Shown here piece after piece: positions 55,051 to 62,946 of a stretch of 64,000 nucleotides of DNA. How positions within the stretch are numbered: the first letter of the stretch is position 1; every line of letters begins with the position of its first letter. Source of the stretch: Chromatiales bacterium (lineage in GTDB: Bacteria > Pseudomonadota > Gammaproteobacteria > Steroidobacterales > GCA-2729495). The stretch lies in assembly GCA_016789845.1 (NCBI GenBank), contig JAEUQA010000041.1, positions 1 to 64,000 on the forward strand, given 5' to 3'. The position numbers and the translations under genes are program-made. The notes under the pieces were generated by a model. The model saw only the letters and a list, made by a program, of their open reading frames with translations, searched no databases and was not told the DNA's origin.

Positions 55051-56061
55051 ATGCCACGCTCCCAGACCCGACAGCTGCAGAAACCGCCCATCGATGCCTG
55101 GGGCGCGGGCCGGCTGGGCCTGATCTTCTCCCTGCTCTACCGCTACGGCCCGCCGCGGTGGTCCCAATACGTGCGCAAGCACTGGGCAGGGCAGCGCCTG
55201 GTCATCGCCGTGCCCTACCTGTGGCTGGTCCTGTTCTTTGCCGTTCCCTTCATCATCGTCCTGAAGCTCTCATTTTCCGAGGTCCGGCTGGCGATGCCGC
55301 CTTTCGCCCCGCTGATCGAGAGGGTCAGCGACGTGGCGTATGCCGTGAACGTGAACCTGGGCAACTACGCCTTTCTGTTTTCCGACCCGCTCTACACCAG
55401 CTCCTACCTGTACTCCGTCAAGGTGGCGGCAATCTCGACCCTGCTCTGCCTGCTGATCGGCTACCCGATGTCCTACGCCATAGCGCGCTCGGCGCCGACG
55501 TTGCGCAACATCTGGCTGATGCTGATCATCCTGCCGTTCTGGACTTCGTTCCTGCTGCGCGTCTACGCCTGGGTCGGCCTGCTGAAGACCGACGGACTGA
55601 TCAACCAGGCGCTGGGCATCTTCGGCCTGGGGCCCTTCACGATGATGTACACGGACTTCGCCGTGTACATCGGGATCGTCTACTCCTACCTGCCCTTCAT
55701 GATCCTGCCGCTGTATTCGAACCTGGAGAAGCACGACCTGACGCTCCTGGAGGCCTCGGCCGACCTTGGCGCGGGGCCCATAAAGTCGTTCCTGCGCATC
55801 ACCCTGCCGCTGTCCTTCCCGGGCATCGTCGCCGGCTCGTTGCTGGTATTCATCCCGGCGGTGGGCGAGTACGTCATCCCGTCGCTGCTTGGCCGGTCGG
55901 ACCAGCTGATGATCGGGCGGGTCCTGTCCGATGAATTCTTCGCCAACCGGGACTGGCCGGTGGCCAGCGCCGTCTCCATTGCCATGCTGCTCCTGCTGGT
56001 GGTGCCGATCGTGCTGTTCCAGCGCTTCCAGAACCGGGAACTGGCGGGAGCGAAGAAATGA
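55051..56061 (+). CDS. potH: putrescine ABC transporter permease
   Basis: The 336-residue permease has about six membrane segments and a long N-terminal cytoplasmic part (about 50 residues). The EAA loop EASADLGAGP contacts PotG. SLLGRSDQLMIGRVL is typical of PotH. It ends with an ATGA overlap into potI. Confidence 0.92.
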   Translation: MPRSQTRQLQKPPIDAWGAGRLGLIFSLLYRYGPPRWSQYVRKHWAGQRLVIAVPYLWLVLFFAVPFIIVLKLSFSEVRLAMPPFAPLIERVSDVAYAVNVNLGNYAFLFSDPLYTSSYLYSVKVAAISTLLCLLIGYPMSYAIARSAPTLRNIWLMLIILPFWTSFLLRVYAWVGLLKTDGLINQALGIFGLGPFTMMYTDFAVYIGIVYSYLPFMILPLYSNLEKHDLTLLEASADLGAGPIKSFLRITLPLSFPGIVAGSLLVFIPAVGEYVIPSLLGRSDQLMIGRVLSDEFFANRDWPVASAVSIAMLLLLVVPIVLFQRFQNRELAGAKK

Positions 56062-56903
56062 AGTCCAGGAGCTGGTTCCGGCGCTTCGCACTGTTCTTCG
56101 GCTTCGCGTTTCTCTACGTGCCGATCCTGTCGATGGTCTTCTTCTCCTTCAACAACTCCCGGCTCGTGACGGTCTGGGACGCCGCTGACTCGCCCACCCT
56201 CAAGTGGTACCGGGCACTGCTCAGCAACGACCAGATCCTCGGGGCGGCCTGGCTCTCGATCAAGGTTGCGGCGGTCACGGCGACGGGCGCGGTGATCCTC
56301 GGCACCCTGGCAGGACTCGTTCTGGCGCGCTTCGGGCCGTTCAAGGGGCGGACGCTCCTGTCCGGCATGACCACGGCCCCACTGGTGATGCCGGAAGTGA
56401 TCACGGGACTCTCACTGCTGCTGCTCTTCGTCTTCCTCGAACAGCTGATCGGCTGGCCCCAGGGCCGGGGCTTCGCCACCATCGTGATCGCCCACATCAC
56501 GTTCGCCATGGCCTACGTGACGGTCGTCGTCCAGTCCCGCCTGGCAACCTTCGACGACTCCCTGGAGGAGGCCGCACTGGACCTAGGAGCCCGGCCGGCC
56601 AAGGTGTTCTTCAGGATCACACTCCCCCTGATACTGCCCGCCATCCTGTCGGGCTGGCTGCTGGCCTTCACGCTGTCCTGGGACGACCTGGTGATCTCCC
56701 AGTTCGTGGCAGGCCCGGGCTCCACGACGCTGCCGATGGTGGTCTTCTCCAAGGTCCGGCTCGGCGTCAGCCCGGATATCAACGCGCTGGCGACCATCAT
56801 GGTAACGATCGTGGGGCTGGGCGTGGTGCTGTCGGCGCTCTACATGCGCCGCCAGGAGCGTCGCGTGGCGCTGGAAATGCAGATGGCCAAGTCGGAGAAA
56901 TGA
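56058..56903 (+). CDS. potI: putrescine ABC transporter permease
   Basis: The 281-residue permease has six membrane segments. NNSRLVTVWD near the start and the EAA loop EEAALDLGARP are PotI features. It completes the PotFGHI importer. Its stop lies at the edge of a 12-bp-stem terminator shared with the convergent porin gene. Confidence 0.92.
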   Translation: MKSRSWFRRFALFFGFAFLYVPILSMVFFSFNNSRLVTVWDAADSPTLKWYRALLSNDQILGAAWLSIKVAAVTATGAVILGTLAGLVLARFGPFKGRTLLSGMTTAPLVMPEVITGLSLLLLFVFLEQLIGWPQGRGFATIVIAHITFAMAYVTVVVQSRLATFDDSLEEAALDLGARPAKVFFRITLPLILPAILSGWLLAFTLSWDDLVISQFVAGPGSTTLPMVVFSKVRLGVSPDINALATIMVTIVGLGVVLSALYMRRQERRVALEMQMAKSEK

Positions 56904-56936
56904 AAAACCCCGCGCAGCCTCGCCGGCTGCGCGGGG
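56903..56936. terminator. terminator between potI and the porin gene
   Basis: A perfect 12-bp stem (56908-56919 with 56925-56936) has a 5-nt loop. On the reverse strand it is followed by five T residues (56907-56903), so it suits the porin gene. On the forward strand it also folds right after the potI stop. Confidence 0.85.
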
Positions 56937-56969
56937 TCATTGGTCAGGCCGATTCGTCGGACCGGGAGC

Positions 56970-57794
56970 CTACTCTTGCTTGGCCCAGGGGAAGGTCGTG
57001 GAGACGCTGATGAACGCCTTGGCCTCTGAAGACAACACCTTGTCGTCGCCCGGACACAGGACCGAAGACTTCGAACAGTCGGCCTCCTTGAGGTCGCTGC
57101 CGTCGATGTACTTCACCGCGAAGTCGAATCGGCCAAAGGTCCGGGTCAGTCCCACGGAGTAGTCATAGAATTCGTCGAGTCCGATCTCGTCGCTGCTCCA
57201 GTAGTCGCCGGCGTTGTAACCCGCGTGGAGTGCCAGTCCGATCCCCCAGGCGAGGGGAATGTCGCCATTGACCTCCAGGTACCAGGCGCTCTCGCCCGAA
57301 TTACTGAAGTCGGGGGAGTACCAGAGCTTGGTCGAGGCGTACTGGGTGATGCCGAGGCCCGCGTAGAACTCCAGGTAGTCGAAGTCCGCGCTGCCCTTGT
57401 CGCCGTCGTTGCCCAGGTACTTGTAGTACGTGGCGCCGACGTCGTAGCCGAAGCCCTCGGTGAAATCGGCCGCGTAACCAAGGATGAAATCGACCTCGAC
57501 ATTGAGGTCCACGGTTTCGAAGTCCTCGCCATCGAAGTCTTCGCCGGGGTCCTGGCCGAAGTCGATGTTGCTACCCCATATCCCCGCATAGAGGCCGCTT
57601 TCGCCCTCCCAGTCGAGGCTGCCCTGAAGCGCCGGACTGAGTGCGGACTGGGTAATGCCCCGGAAGTCGTAATCGGAGGCGACGGTGATGGTCGAGCTGA
57701 CCTCGGCCCGGGCAGTTCCAGAAGCCAGGACGAGCGGCGCGGCAAGCGCGAGGGCGCCAACACCAGCCAGCTGCGAGTGCAGGATGCGATTCAT
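56970..57794 (-). CDS. TorF family putative porin
   Basis: The 274-residue protein has a signal peptide (to about residue 30, ARAEV) and the pattern of the TorF/TIGR02001 porin-like family: SSTITVASDYDFRGITQS at the start, and repeated strand pairs with acidic turns such as DFGQDPGEDFDGED. AGGGGGACTC is the ribosome site. It lies next to putrescine uptake and breakdown genes and may let polyamines or their glutamyl forms across the outer membrane, which is inference. Confidence 0.82.
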   Translation of the reverse strand: MNRILHSQLAGVGALALAAPLVLASGTARAEVSSTITVASDYDFRGITQSALSPALQGSLDWEGESGLYAGIWGSNIDFGQDPGEDFDGEDFETVDLNVEVDFILGYAADFTEGFGYDVGATYYKYLGNDGDKGSADFDYLEFYAGLGITQYASTKLWYSPDFSNSGESAWYLEVNGDIPLAWGIGLALHAGYNAGDYWSSDEIGLDEFYDYSVGLTRTFGRFDFAVKYIDGSDLKEADCSKSSVLCPGDDKVLSSEAKAFISVSTTFPWAKQE

Positions 57795-57816
57795 GCGAAG
57801 AGTCCCCCTGGGCAAA

Positions 57817-57857
57817 GACGACGTGCAATTTGTGAGTATAAACGCCAAATCGTCGTC
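57817..57857 (-). promoter_or_regulatory. putative porin promoter with overlapping inverted repeat
   Basis: On the reverse strand TATACT lies at 57840-57835 (5/6 to the -10 consensus). It sits in the middle of a split inverted repeat: GACGACG (57817-57823) with CGTCGTC (57851-57857), and ATTTG (57828-57832) with CAAAT (57846-57850). A repressor could bind over the -10. No clear -35 is seen. Confidence 0.35.
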
Positions 57858-57865
57858 CGCGCCTC

Positions 57866-59149
57866 CTACAGGCGGTCGCGCAAGGCGAACCAGAGCATGC
57901 CCAGTACCTGTCCGGGCCAGCGCAGCAGCGTGCCGCCAGGAAACGGCGAGGGTGGCAGGCGGGCGAAGACATCGAAGCGCTCGGCCGTGCCGGCGATGGC
58001 CTCTGCCATCAGCTGGCCGGCCAGCGTGGCCGTCGAGATCCCGTGGCCCGAATAGCCCTGGGCGAAGTACACATTTGGTGCTAGCCGTCCAAGGTGGGGC
58101 AGGCGGTTCATCGTGATGGCCAGGGTGCCGCCCCAGGCGTAGTCGATGGGGGCCGGGGCCAGCTGGGGGAAGATCCGCAGCATCTGCCGGCGGACGAAAC
58201 CCTTCAGGTCGGCCGGAAACCGGCGGGTGTAGTTCTCGCCGCCACCGAAGATCAGGCGGCCGTCCGGCGACAGGCGAAAGTAATTCACGACGAACAGGGT
58301 GTCGTGGACGCAGGCCGGATCCGCGATGAGTCGCTGGCCAGGCGTGCCCAACGGTGCGGTCGCCAGGAGGAAATTGTTGATCGGCATGATCCGGTCCGCG
58401 ATGCGGGGCTCGAGGGACTCCAGATAGCCATTGCAACCCAGCACCAGATGCCCGGCGCGGACCTCGCCCTGTTCCGTCCTGACGACGGTGGGACTGGTCC
58501 CCGAATAGCCCGTCACCCGGGACTGCTCGTGGATGCGCACACCCGCCCCGACACAGGCACGCGCCAGGCCGAGCGCGTAATTGAGCGGGTGGAGGTGCGC
58601 CGCGCCCGAATCGAGCACGCCTCCGTGGTAGGCCGGGCTGTCGACGATTTCCCGCAGCTCCAGCCGGGAGAGGACGCGCTGATGAGGATAGCCATAGTCC
58701 CGGGCCAGCTTCGCCCCACGATGCTCCAGGTCCGGCATGTCGCCCGGCTTCGCCGCGCAGAGGATCTGGCCGGGGGTCAGATCACAGTCGATGGCATGCC
58801 GGCGGACCAGTTCCTTCACGAGGTCGCGCCCGGCGATCCCCAGCTGGAACAGCTGGCGGGCGCTGTCCTGGCCGAAGCGGGCCTCGAGCTCGCCCTCCTC
58901 CCGGCGCTGTCCGGTGCCGAGCTGGCCGCCATTGCGGCCTGAGGCCCCCCAGCCCACGCGCCGGCCCTCGAGCACGACCACCGAGTAGCCCCGCCCGGCC
59001 AGGTGCAGCGCCGCGGAAAGTCCGGTGTAGCCGGCGCCGACGATGCACACGTCGGCGGTCGTGGCTCCAGCCAGTGGCGGGTGTGCCGTCAGGCCCCGGG
59101 CGGTGGCCAGGTACCAGGACGGCGGGTGCTCGTCGTTGGTGGCAGGCAT
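57866..59149 (-). CDS. puuB: gamma-glutamylputrescine oxidase
   Basis: The 427-residue FAD-dependent amine oxidase starts near HPPSWYLATA, followed by the FAD loop IVGAGYTGLSAALHLA (about 36-51), GWGASGRNGGQLGTGQ with the likely flavin-contact region, and GYSGHGISTATLAGQ near the end. The whole layout matches PuuB, which oxidises gamma-glutamylputrescine to the aldehyde. It is the last gene of the puuD-puuA-aminotransferase-puuB row, with 33 bp to the preceding gene. Its TAG stop lies in a GTAGGAG sequence. Confidence 0.88.
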   Translation of the reverse strand: MPATNDEHPPSWYLATARGLTAHPPLAGATTADVCIVGAGYTGLSAALHLAGRGYSVVVLEGRRVGWGASGRNGGQLGTGQRREEGELEARFGQDSARQLFQLGIAGRDLVKELVRRHAIDCDLTPGQILCAAKPGDMPDLEHRGAKLARDYGYPHQRVLSRLELREIVDSPAYHGGVLDSGAAHLHPLNYALGLARACVGAGVRIHEQSRVTGYSGTSPTVVRTEQGEVRAGHLVLGCNGYLESLEPRIADRIMPINNFLLATAPLGTPGQRLIADPACVHDTLFVVNYFRLSPDGRLIFGGGENYTRRFPADLKGFVRRQMLRIFPQLAPAPIDYAWGGTLAITMNRLPHLGRLAPNVYFAQGYSGHGISTATLAGQLMAEAIAGTAERFDVFARLPPSPFPGGTLLRWPGQVLGMLWFALRDRL

Positions 59150-59182
59150 GGCACGGGCGCGCGGCGCCCTGGACCGGGCGGC

Positions 59183-60583
59183 CTAACCGCTGGCCTGGCT
59201 GCGGGCCTTGCCGCGGGCCTGGCCCAGCGACTGCCGCGTCAGGTCGAGGGCCTTCCACGCCTTGTCCACGAGCTCGTCGAGCTGTTCATTGCTGATGATG
59301 AACGGCGGCGCGACGATCATGGTGTCGCCGACCGCCCGCATGACCAGCCCCTGCTCGATGCAGAAGTCCCGGCAACGCTCGCCCACCTTGAGTTCCTTGG
59401 GAAAACGGTTCCGGCTGTCCTTGCGGGGCACGAGCTCGAGCCCGCCGATGAGCCCGGCGGAACGCGCCTCGCCCACCAGGGGATGCTCCGCGAGCTTCTG
59501 CCAGCGGCTGCTGAAGGCAGGGATCACTGCGTCCCTGACCCGTTCCACGAGCTTTTCGTCGCGCATGACCTTGAGCGTTGCGCGGGCCACCGCGCAGGCG
59601 ACCGGATGCCCCGAGTAGGTGAAGCCGTGGTAGAACTCACCACCCTTCTCCACGAGGACGTCGCCCACGCGGTCGCTCACCATGACCCCGCCGAGCGCCT
59701 GGTAGCCGGACGTGATGCCCTTGGCGAAAGGCATGAGGTCGGGACGTATGCCGTAATGCTGGGAGCCGAACCAGTGGCCCAGCCGGCCGATGCCGCAGAT
59801 GACCTCATCCGCGATCAGGAGGATGCCGTAGTGATCGCAGATCTTCTGGATCTCGGGCCAGTAGGTGGCCGGCGGGATGATGGCGCCGCCCGCGCCCTGC
59901 ACCGGCTCGGCGATGAACGCCGCCACCTTGTCTACACCGGCTTCCTCGATCGTCGTGGCGAGCTGCCGCGCGATGCGGCGGCCGAACTCCGCCGGGTCCA
60001 GGTCGCCGCCCAGGCCGAACCAGTAGGGCTGCTCGATGTGCAGGATGTTGGGAATGGGCAGGCCCGCCTGGGCATGCATCCAGGGCATGCCACAGAGGCT
60101 GGCGGCGCCCACCGTGCTGCCGTGATAGCCGTTGCGGCGCGCGATGATGATCTGCTTTTCCGGCTTGCCGAGCAGGCTCCAGTAATAGCGCACGAGGCGG
60201 ATGATGGTGTCGTTCGCCTCGGAGCCCGAATTCGTGAAGAACACCCGGTTGAAGCCGGGCGGGGCCAGTTCGCACAGCTCCCGGGCCAGCTCGATGGCCG
60301 GCGGGTGGGTGCACTGGAAGAAGCTGTTGTAGTAGGGCAGCTCCCGCAGCTGGCGACACCCGGCCTCCGCCAGCTCGGCGCGGCTGTAGCCCAGGTTCAC
60401 GCACCAGAGCCCCGACATACCGTCGAGGATCTTCTGGCCGCCCGCCTCCCAGATGTACACGCCCTCGGCACGGGTGATGACCCGGGTGCCGCGTTCGCCC
60501 AGCTGGCGGTGGTCGGTGAACGGGTGCAGGAAGTGCTGCCGGTCCGCCTGCTGCCAGCCGGCGAGATTCTCAGTCATGGCCAC
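59183..60583 (-). CDS. class III aminotransferase, putrescine/polyamine type (SpuC-like)
   Basis: The 466-residue PLP enzyme has the class III pattern: FFTNSGSEANDTIIRLVRYYW (about 113-133), ADEVICGIGRLG and the PLP lysine in FAKGITSGYQALGG. The N-terminus (HFLHPFTDHRQLGERGTRVI) matches putrescine-pyruvate aminotransferases such as SpuC of Pseudomonas. It probably takes the amino group from putrescine or from its product aldehyde's relatives. The start is ATG 60583, or ATG 60577. It follows puuA by 22 bp. Confidence 0.85.
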   Translation of the reverse strand: MAMTENLAGWQQADRQHFLHPFTDHRQLGERGTRVITRAEGVYIWEAGGQKILDGMSGLWCVNLGYSRAELAEAGCRQLRELPYYNSFFQCTHPPAIELARELCELAPPGFNRVFFTNSGSEANDTIIRLVRYYWSLLGKPEKQIIIARRNGYHGSTVGAASLCGMPWMHAQAGLPIPNILHIEQPYWFGLGGDLDPAEFGRRIARQLATTIEEAGVDKVAAFIAEPVQGAGGAIIPPATYWPEIQKICDHYGILLIADEVICGIGRLGHWFGSQHYGIRPDLMPFAKGITSGYQALGGVMVSDRVGDVLVEKGGEFYHGFTYSGHPVACAVARATLKVMRDEKLVERVRDAVIPAFSSRWQKLAEHPLVGEARSAGLIGGLELVPRKDSRNRFPKELKVGERCRDFCIEQGLVMRAVGDTMIVAPPFIISNEQLDELVDKAWKALDLTRQSLGQARGKARSQASG

Positions 60584-60605
60584 TACCCTTCAGGAAAACT
60601 GGTGC

Positions 60606-61961
60606 TCACACATTCAATAGCAGGAATTCGCGCTCCCAGGGAGATATGACCTCGAAATAGGCCTGGTATTCCTGGCGCTTCATGGCGCTGTAGATCTTCA
60701 CGAACCGGTCGCCCATCAGGGCGCGCAACCGGTCGCTCCGCTCCAGCCGGTCGAGGGCGTCGGACAGGCTGCCGGGCAGCGCGAAGGGCCTCTTGTAGGC
60801 GTTTCCCTGCTCCGGAATGCCCGGCTGGAGGTTTTCCTCGATGCCCAGCAGGCCGCAGGTCAGCGACGCCGCAATGGCCAGGTAGGGGTTCACGTCGGCG
60901 CCGGCAATCCGGTTCTCGATTCGGCGGTTGTCCGGGTCCGACTGCGGCACGCGCAGGCCCACCGTGCGGTTGTCATAGCCCCATTCGAGGTTGATTGGCG
61001 CCGACATGTACCGGGTGAAACGCCGGTAGGAGTTCACGTAGGGCGCCAGGAAGATCGTGGTCTCTGGCCCGTACTTCTGCAGCCCGCCGATGAAGTTGCG
61101 GAACATGTCGCTTTCGGAGCCATCGGGGTTCGAAAAGGCATTGGTCCCGTCGCTGCGCCGGAGGCTGATGTGCCAGTGCATGGAGCTGCCCGGCTCGTTC
61201 TGCATCGGCTTTGCCATGAAGGTCGCATAGATCTCGTGGCGCATGGCCGCCTCGCGGATCGTGCGCTTGAACAGGAACATCTGGTCGGACAGTTCCACGG
61301 CGTCGCCGTGCTGGAAATTGATCTCCAGCTGGGCGGTGCCGCTCTCGTGGGCCAGGTTGTCCACGTGCAGGCGCTGGATCTCGCAATAGTCGTAGATGTC
61401 CTCGATGAAGGGCTCGAACTCGTCGACGGCATCCATGCTGTAGGGCTGGCGAACGGTCTCCTTGCGTCCCGAGCGGCCAATCGGCGGCTCCAGCTGGTAG
61501 TCCGGGTCGGTGTTGCGCTTGACGAGGTAGAACTCGATCTCCGGCGCCACCACGGGGACCAGGCCGAGCTTGCGGAACATGCCCATGATCCGGCGCAGGA
61601 CCTGCCGGGGCGCAATGTCCACGGGACTGCCCTCCTGGGTATAGCAGTCGTGGATGACGCAGCAGGTGGGCTCCTCGCCCCAGGGCACCAGTCGCAGGGT
61701 GTCGAGGTCCGGCTTCGCCACCATGTCCCGGTCCGCGGGATTCATGACCCCTTCCTCGAGGTAGTCGTCGATGTACTCACCCGTCACCGACTGGATGAAC
61801 ACGGACTCGGGCAGGCGCATGCCACCCTGCTCGGTGAACTTGTGCGCCGGCATGTACTTGCCCCGGGCGACGCCCGCCATGTCGGCCACGACTGCCTCGA
61901 CCTCGTCGATCTTGTTGTCGACGAGCCATTCGCGCAGCTGCTCTTCATTCATGGAACTCAT
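60606..61961 (-). CDS. puuA: gamma-glutamylputrescine synthetase (glutamine synthetase family)
   Basis: The 451-residue protein belongs to the glutamine synthetase superfamily. Seen are APEIEFYLVKRN (metal-binding Glu), SSMHWHISL, RRFTRYMSAPINLEWGYDNRTVGLR and ENRIAGADVNPYLAIAA. It resembles PuuA, which joins glutamate to putrescine with ATP. The start at ATG 61961 overlaps the puuD stop by ATGA. A second ATG at 61952 is possible. Confidence 0.88.
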   Translation of the reverse strand: MSSMNEEQLREWLVDNKIDEVEAVVADMAGVARGKYMPAHKFTEQGGMRLPESVFIQSVTGEYIDDYLEEGVMNPADRDMVAKPDLDTLRLVPWGEEPTCCVIHDCYTQEGSPVDIAPRQVLRRIMGMFRKLGLVPVVAPEIEFYLVKRNTDPDYQLEPPIGRSGRKETVRQPYSMDAVDEFEPFIEDIYDYCEIQRLHVDNLAHESGTAQLEINFQHGDAVELSDQMFLFKRTIREAAMRHEIYATFMAKPMQNEPGSSMHWHISLRRSDGTNAFSNPDGSESDMFRNFIGGLQKYGPETTIFLAPYVNSYRRFTRYMSAPINLEWGYDNRTVGLRVPQSDPDNRRIENRIAGADVNPYLAIAASLTCGLLGIEENLQPGIPEQGNAYKRPFALPGSLSDALDRLERSDRLRALMGDRFVKIYSAMKRQEYQAYFEVISPWEREFLLLNV

Positions 61962-62719
61962 GCCCGGTAGCTCCGACAGGCGTCGCCAAACGCCCGAAAA
62001 ATCGCCATGGAAACCTCGCTCTCGCGCACCCGCCATTCGGGGTGCCATTGCACGCCAAGGACAAAACCGGGCGCACTGGCGACCGTCACCGCCTCGATCA
62101 GCCCGTCGGGGGCCGTCCCCTCGACGACCAGCCCCGCGCCCAGCCGGTCCACGCCCTGGGAGTGCACGGAGTTCACCATGGCCGCGTCCCGCCCGGTAAT
62201 TCGCGCCAGCATGCCACCGGGGGTGAAGCGCACCTCGTGCACGGGGGCGTACTGGGCCTCGAGCGGCGCGCTCTTGTCTTCCCGGTGACTCAGCTTGCCG
62301 GGAACGTTGTGGACCTCCTGGTGCAGGGTGCCTCCGTAGGCCACGTTGAGCTCCTGGAAGCCCCGGCAGACCGCAAATAACGGTATGCCCTGCCGGACCA
62401 CGGCCGGAATCAGCTCGAAGGCGGAGTGGTCGCGCTCGGGATCGTGAAGCGTGCCCGGTCGGCTCGCGGAGCCCTGGTAGCGGTGCGGCTCCACGTTGGA
62501 CGGTGAACCGGTCAGCAGGAGGCCGTCGAGGGATTCCAGGACTTCCAGCAGGTCGAAACCGTCGTCGAGGGCCGGCCCGAGCACCGGCAGGCCCACGGGG
62601 TAACCGCCCGCCCCGGCCACGATGGCCGTGAGGTATTTCTCGCCCTGCACCTGAAAGGGGTGATGCCCCAGGGTGCGCCGGTCCGAGATGACGCCGATGA
62701 TGGGCCGGACTCTGCGCAT
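61958..62719 (-). CDS. puuD: gamma-glutamyl-GABA hydrolase
   Basis: The 253-residue class I amidotransferase-like protein has the nucleophile Cys118 in FAVCRGFQELN, the histidine in GVQWHPEW and the early DRRTLGHHPFQVQGEKYL. Length and sequence fit PuuD, which releases GABA from gamma-glutamyl-GABA. The start at ATG 62719 gives the usual RPIIGVISD beginning. It is the first gene of the puu row and diverges from the MFS gene. Confidence 0.9.
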   Translation of the reverse strand: MRRVRPIIGVISDRRTLGHHPFQVQGEKYLTAIVAGAGGYPVGLPVLGPALDDGFDLLEVLESLDGLLLTGSPSNVEPHRYQGSASRPGTLHDPERDHSAFELIPAVVRQGIPLFAVCRGFQELNVAYGGTLHQEVHNVPGKLSHREDKSAPLEAQYAPVHEVRFTPGGMLARITGRDAAMVNSVHSQGVDRLGAGLVVEGTAPDGLIEAVTVASAPGFVLGVQWHPEWRVRESEVSMAIFRAFGDACRSYRA

Positions 62720-62864
62720 GGTGCAGCTACGGTGCCAGAGCCGTCGCCGGGCCGCCAGACCTGCGTGAGGAAACTGCCGCGAACCCGCATCCGGCGCGGG
62801 TTGCAGGGCGAAAGCCCCGTGTGGCCGCAACATAAGCGCTGGCAACCGGCGGTCGTTTCCCGGG

Positions 62865-62880
62865 TTGACTTGCCCGTCAA
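62865..62880. promoter_or_regulatory. operator-like palindrome in the puuD-MFS spacer
   Basis: TTGAC-N6-GTCAA is a perfect inverted repeat. On either strand it starts with a good -35 (TTGACT forward, TTGACG reverse), but no convincing -10 follows at 16-18 bp. It could be a regulator site shared by the divergent genes. A second hairpin AACCCGC-N7-GCGGGTT lies at 62782-62802. Confidence 0.35.
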
Positions 62881-62946
62881 AGCCCGTTCAGAGTGCGCGA
62901 CTCCTAACGACACTGGCGCAGAACCAGGGACCGCCGGAATCAGCAG

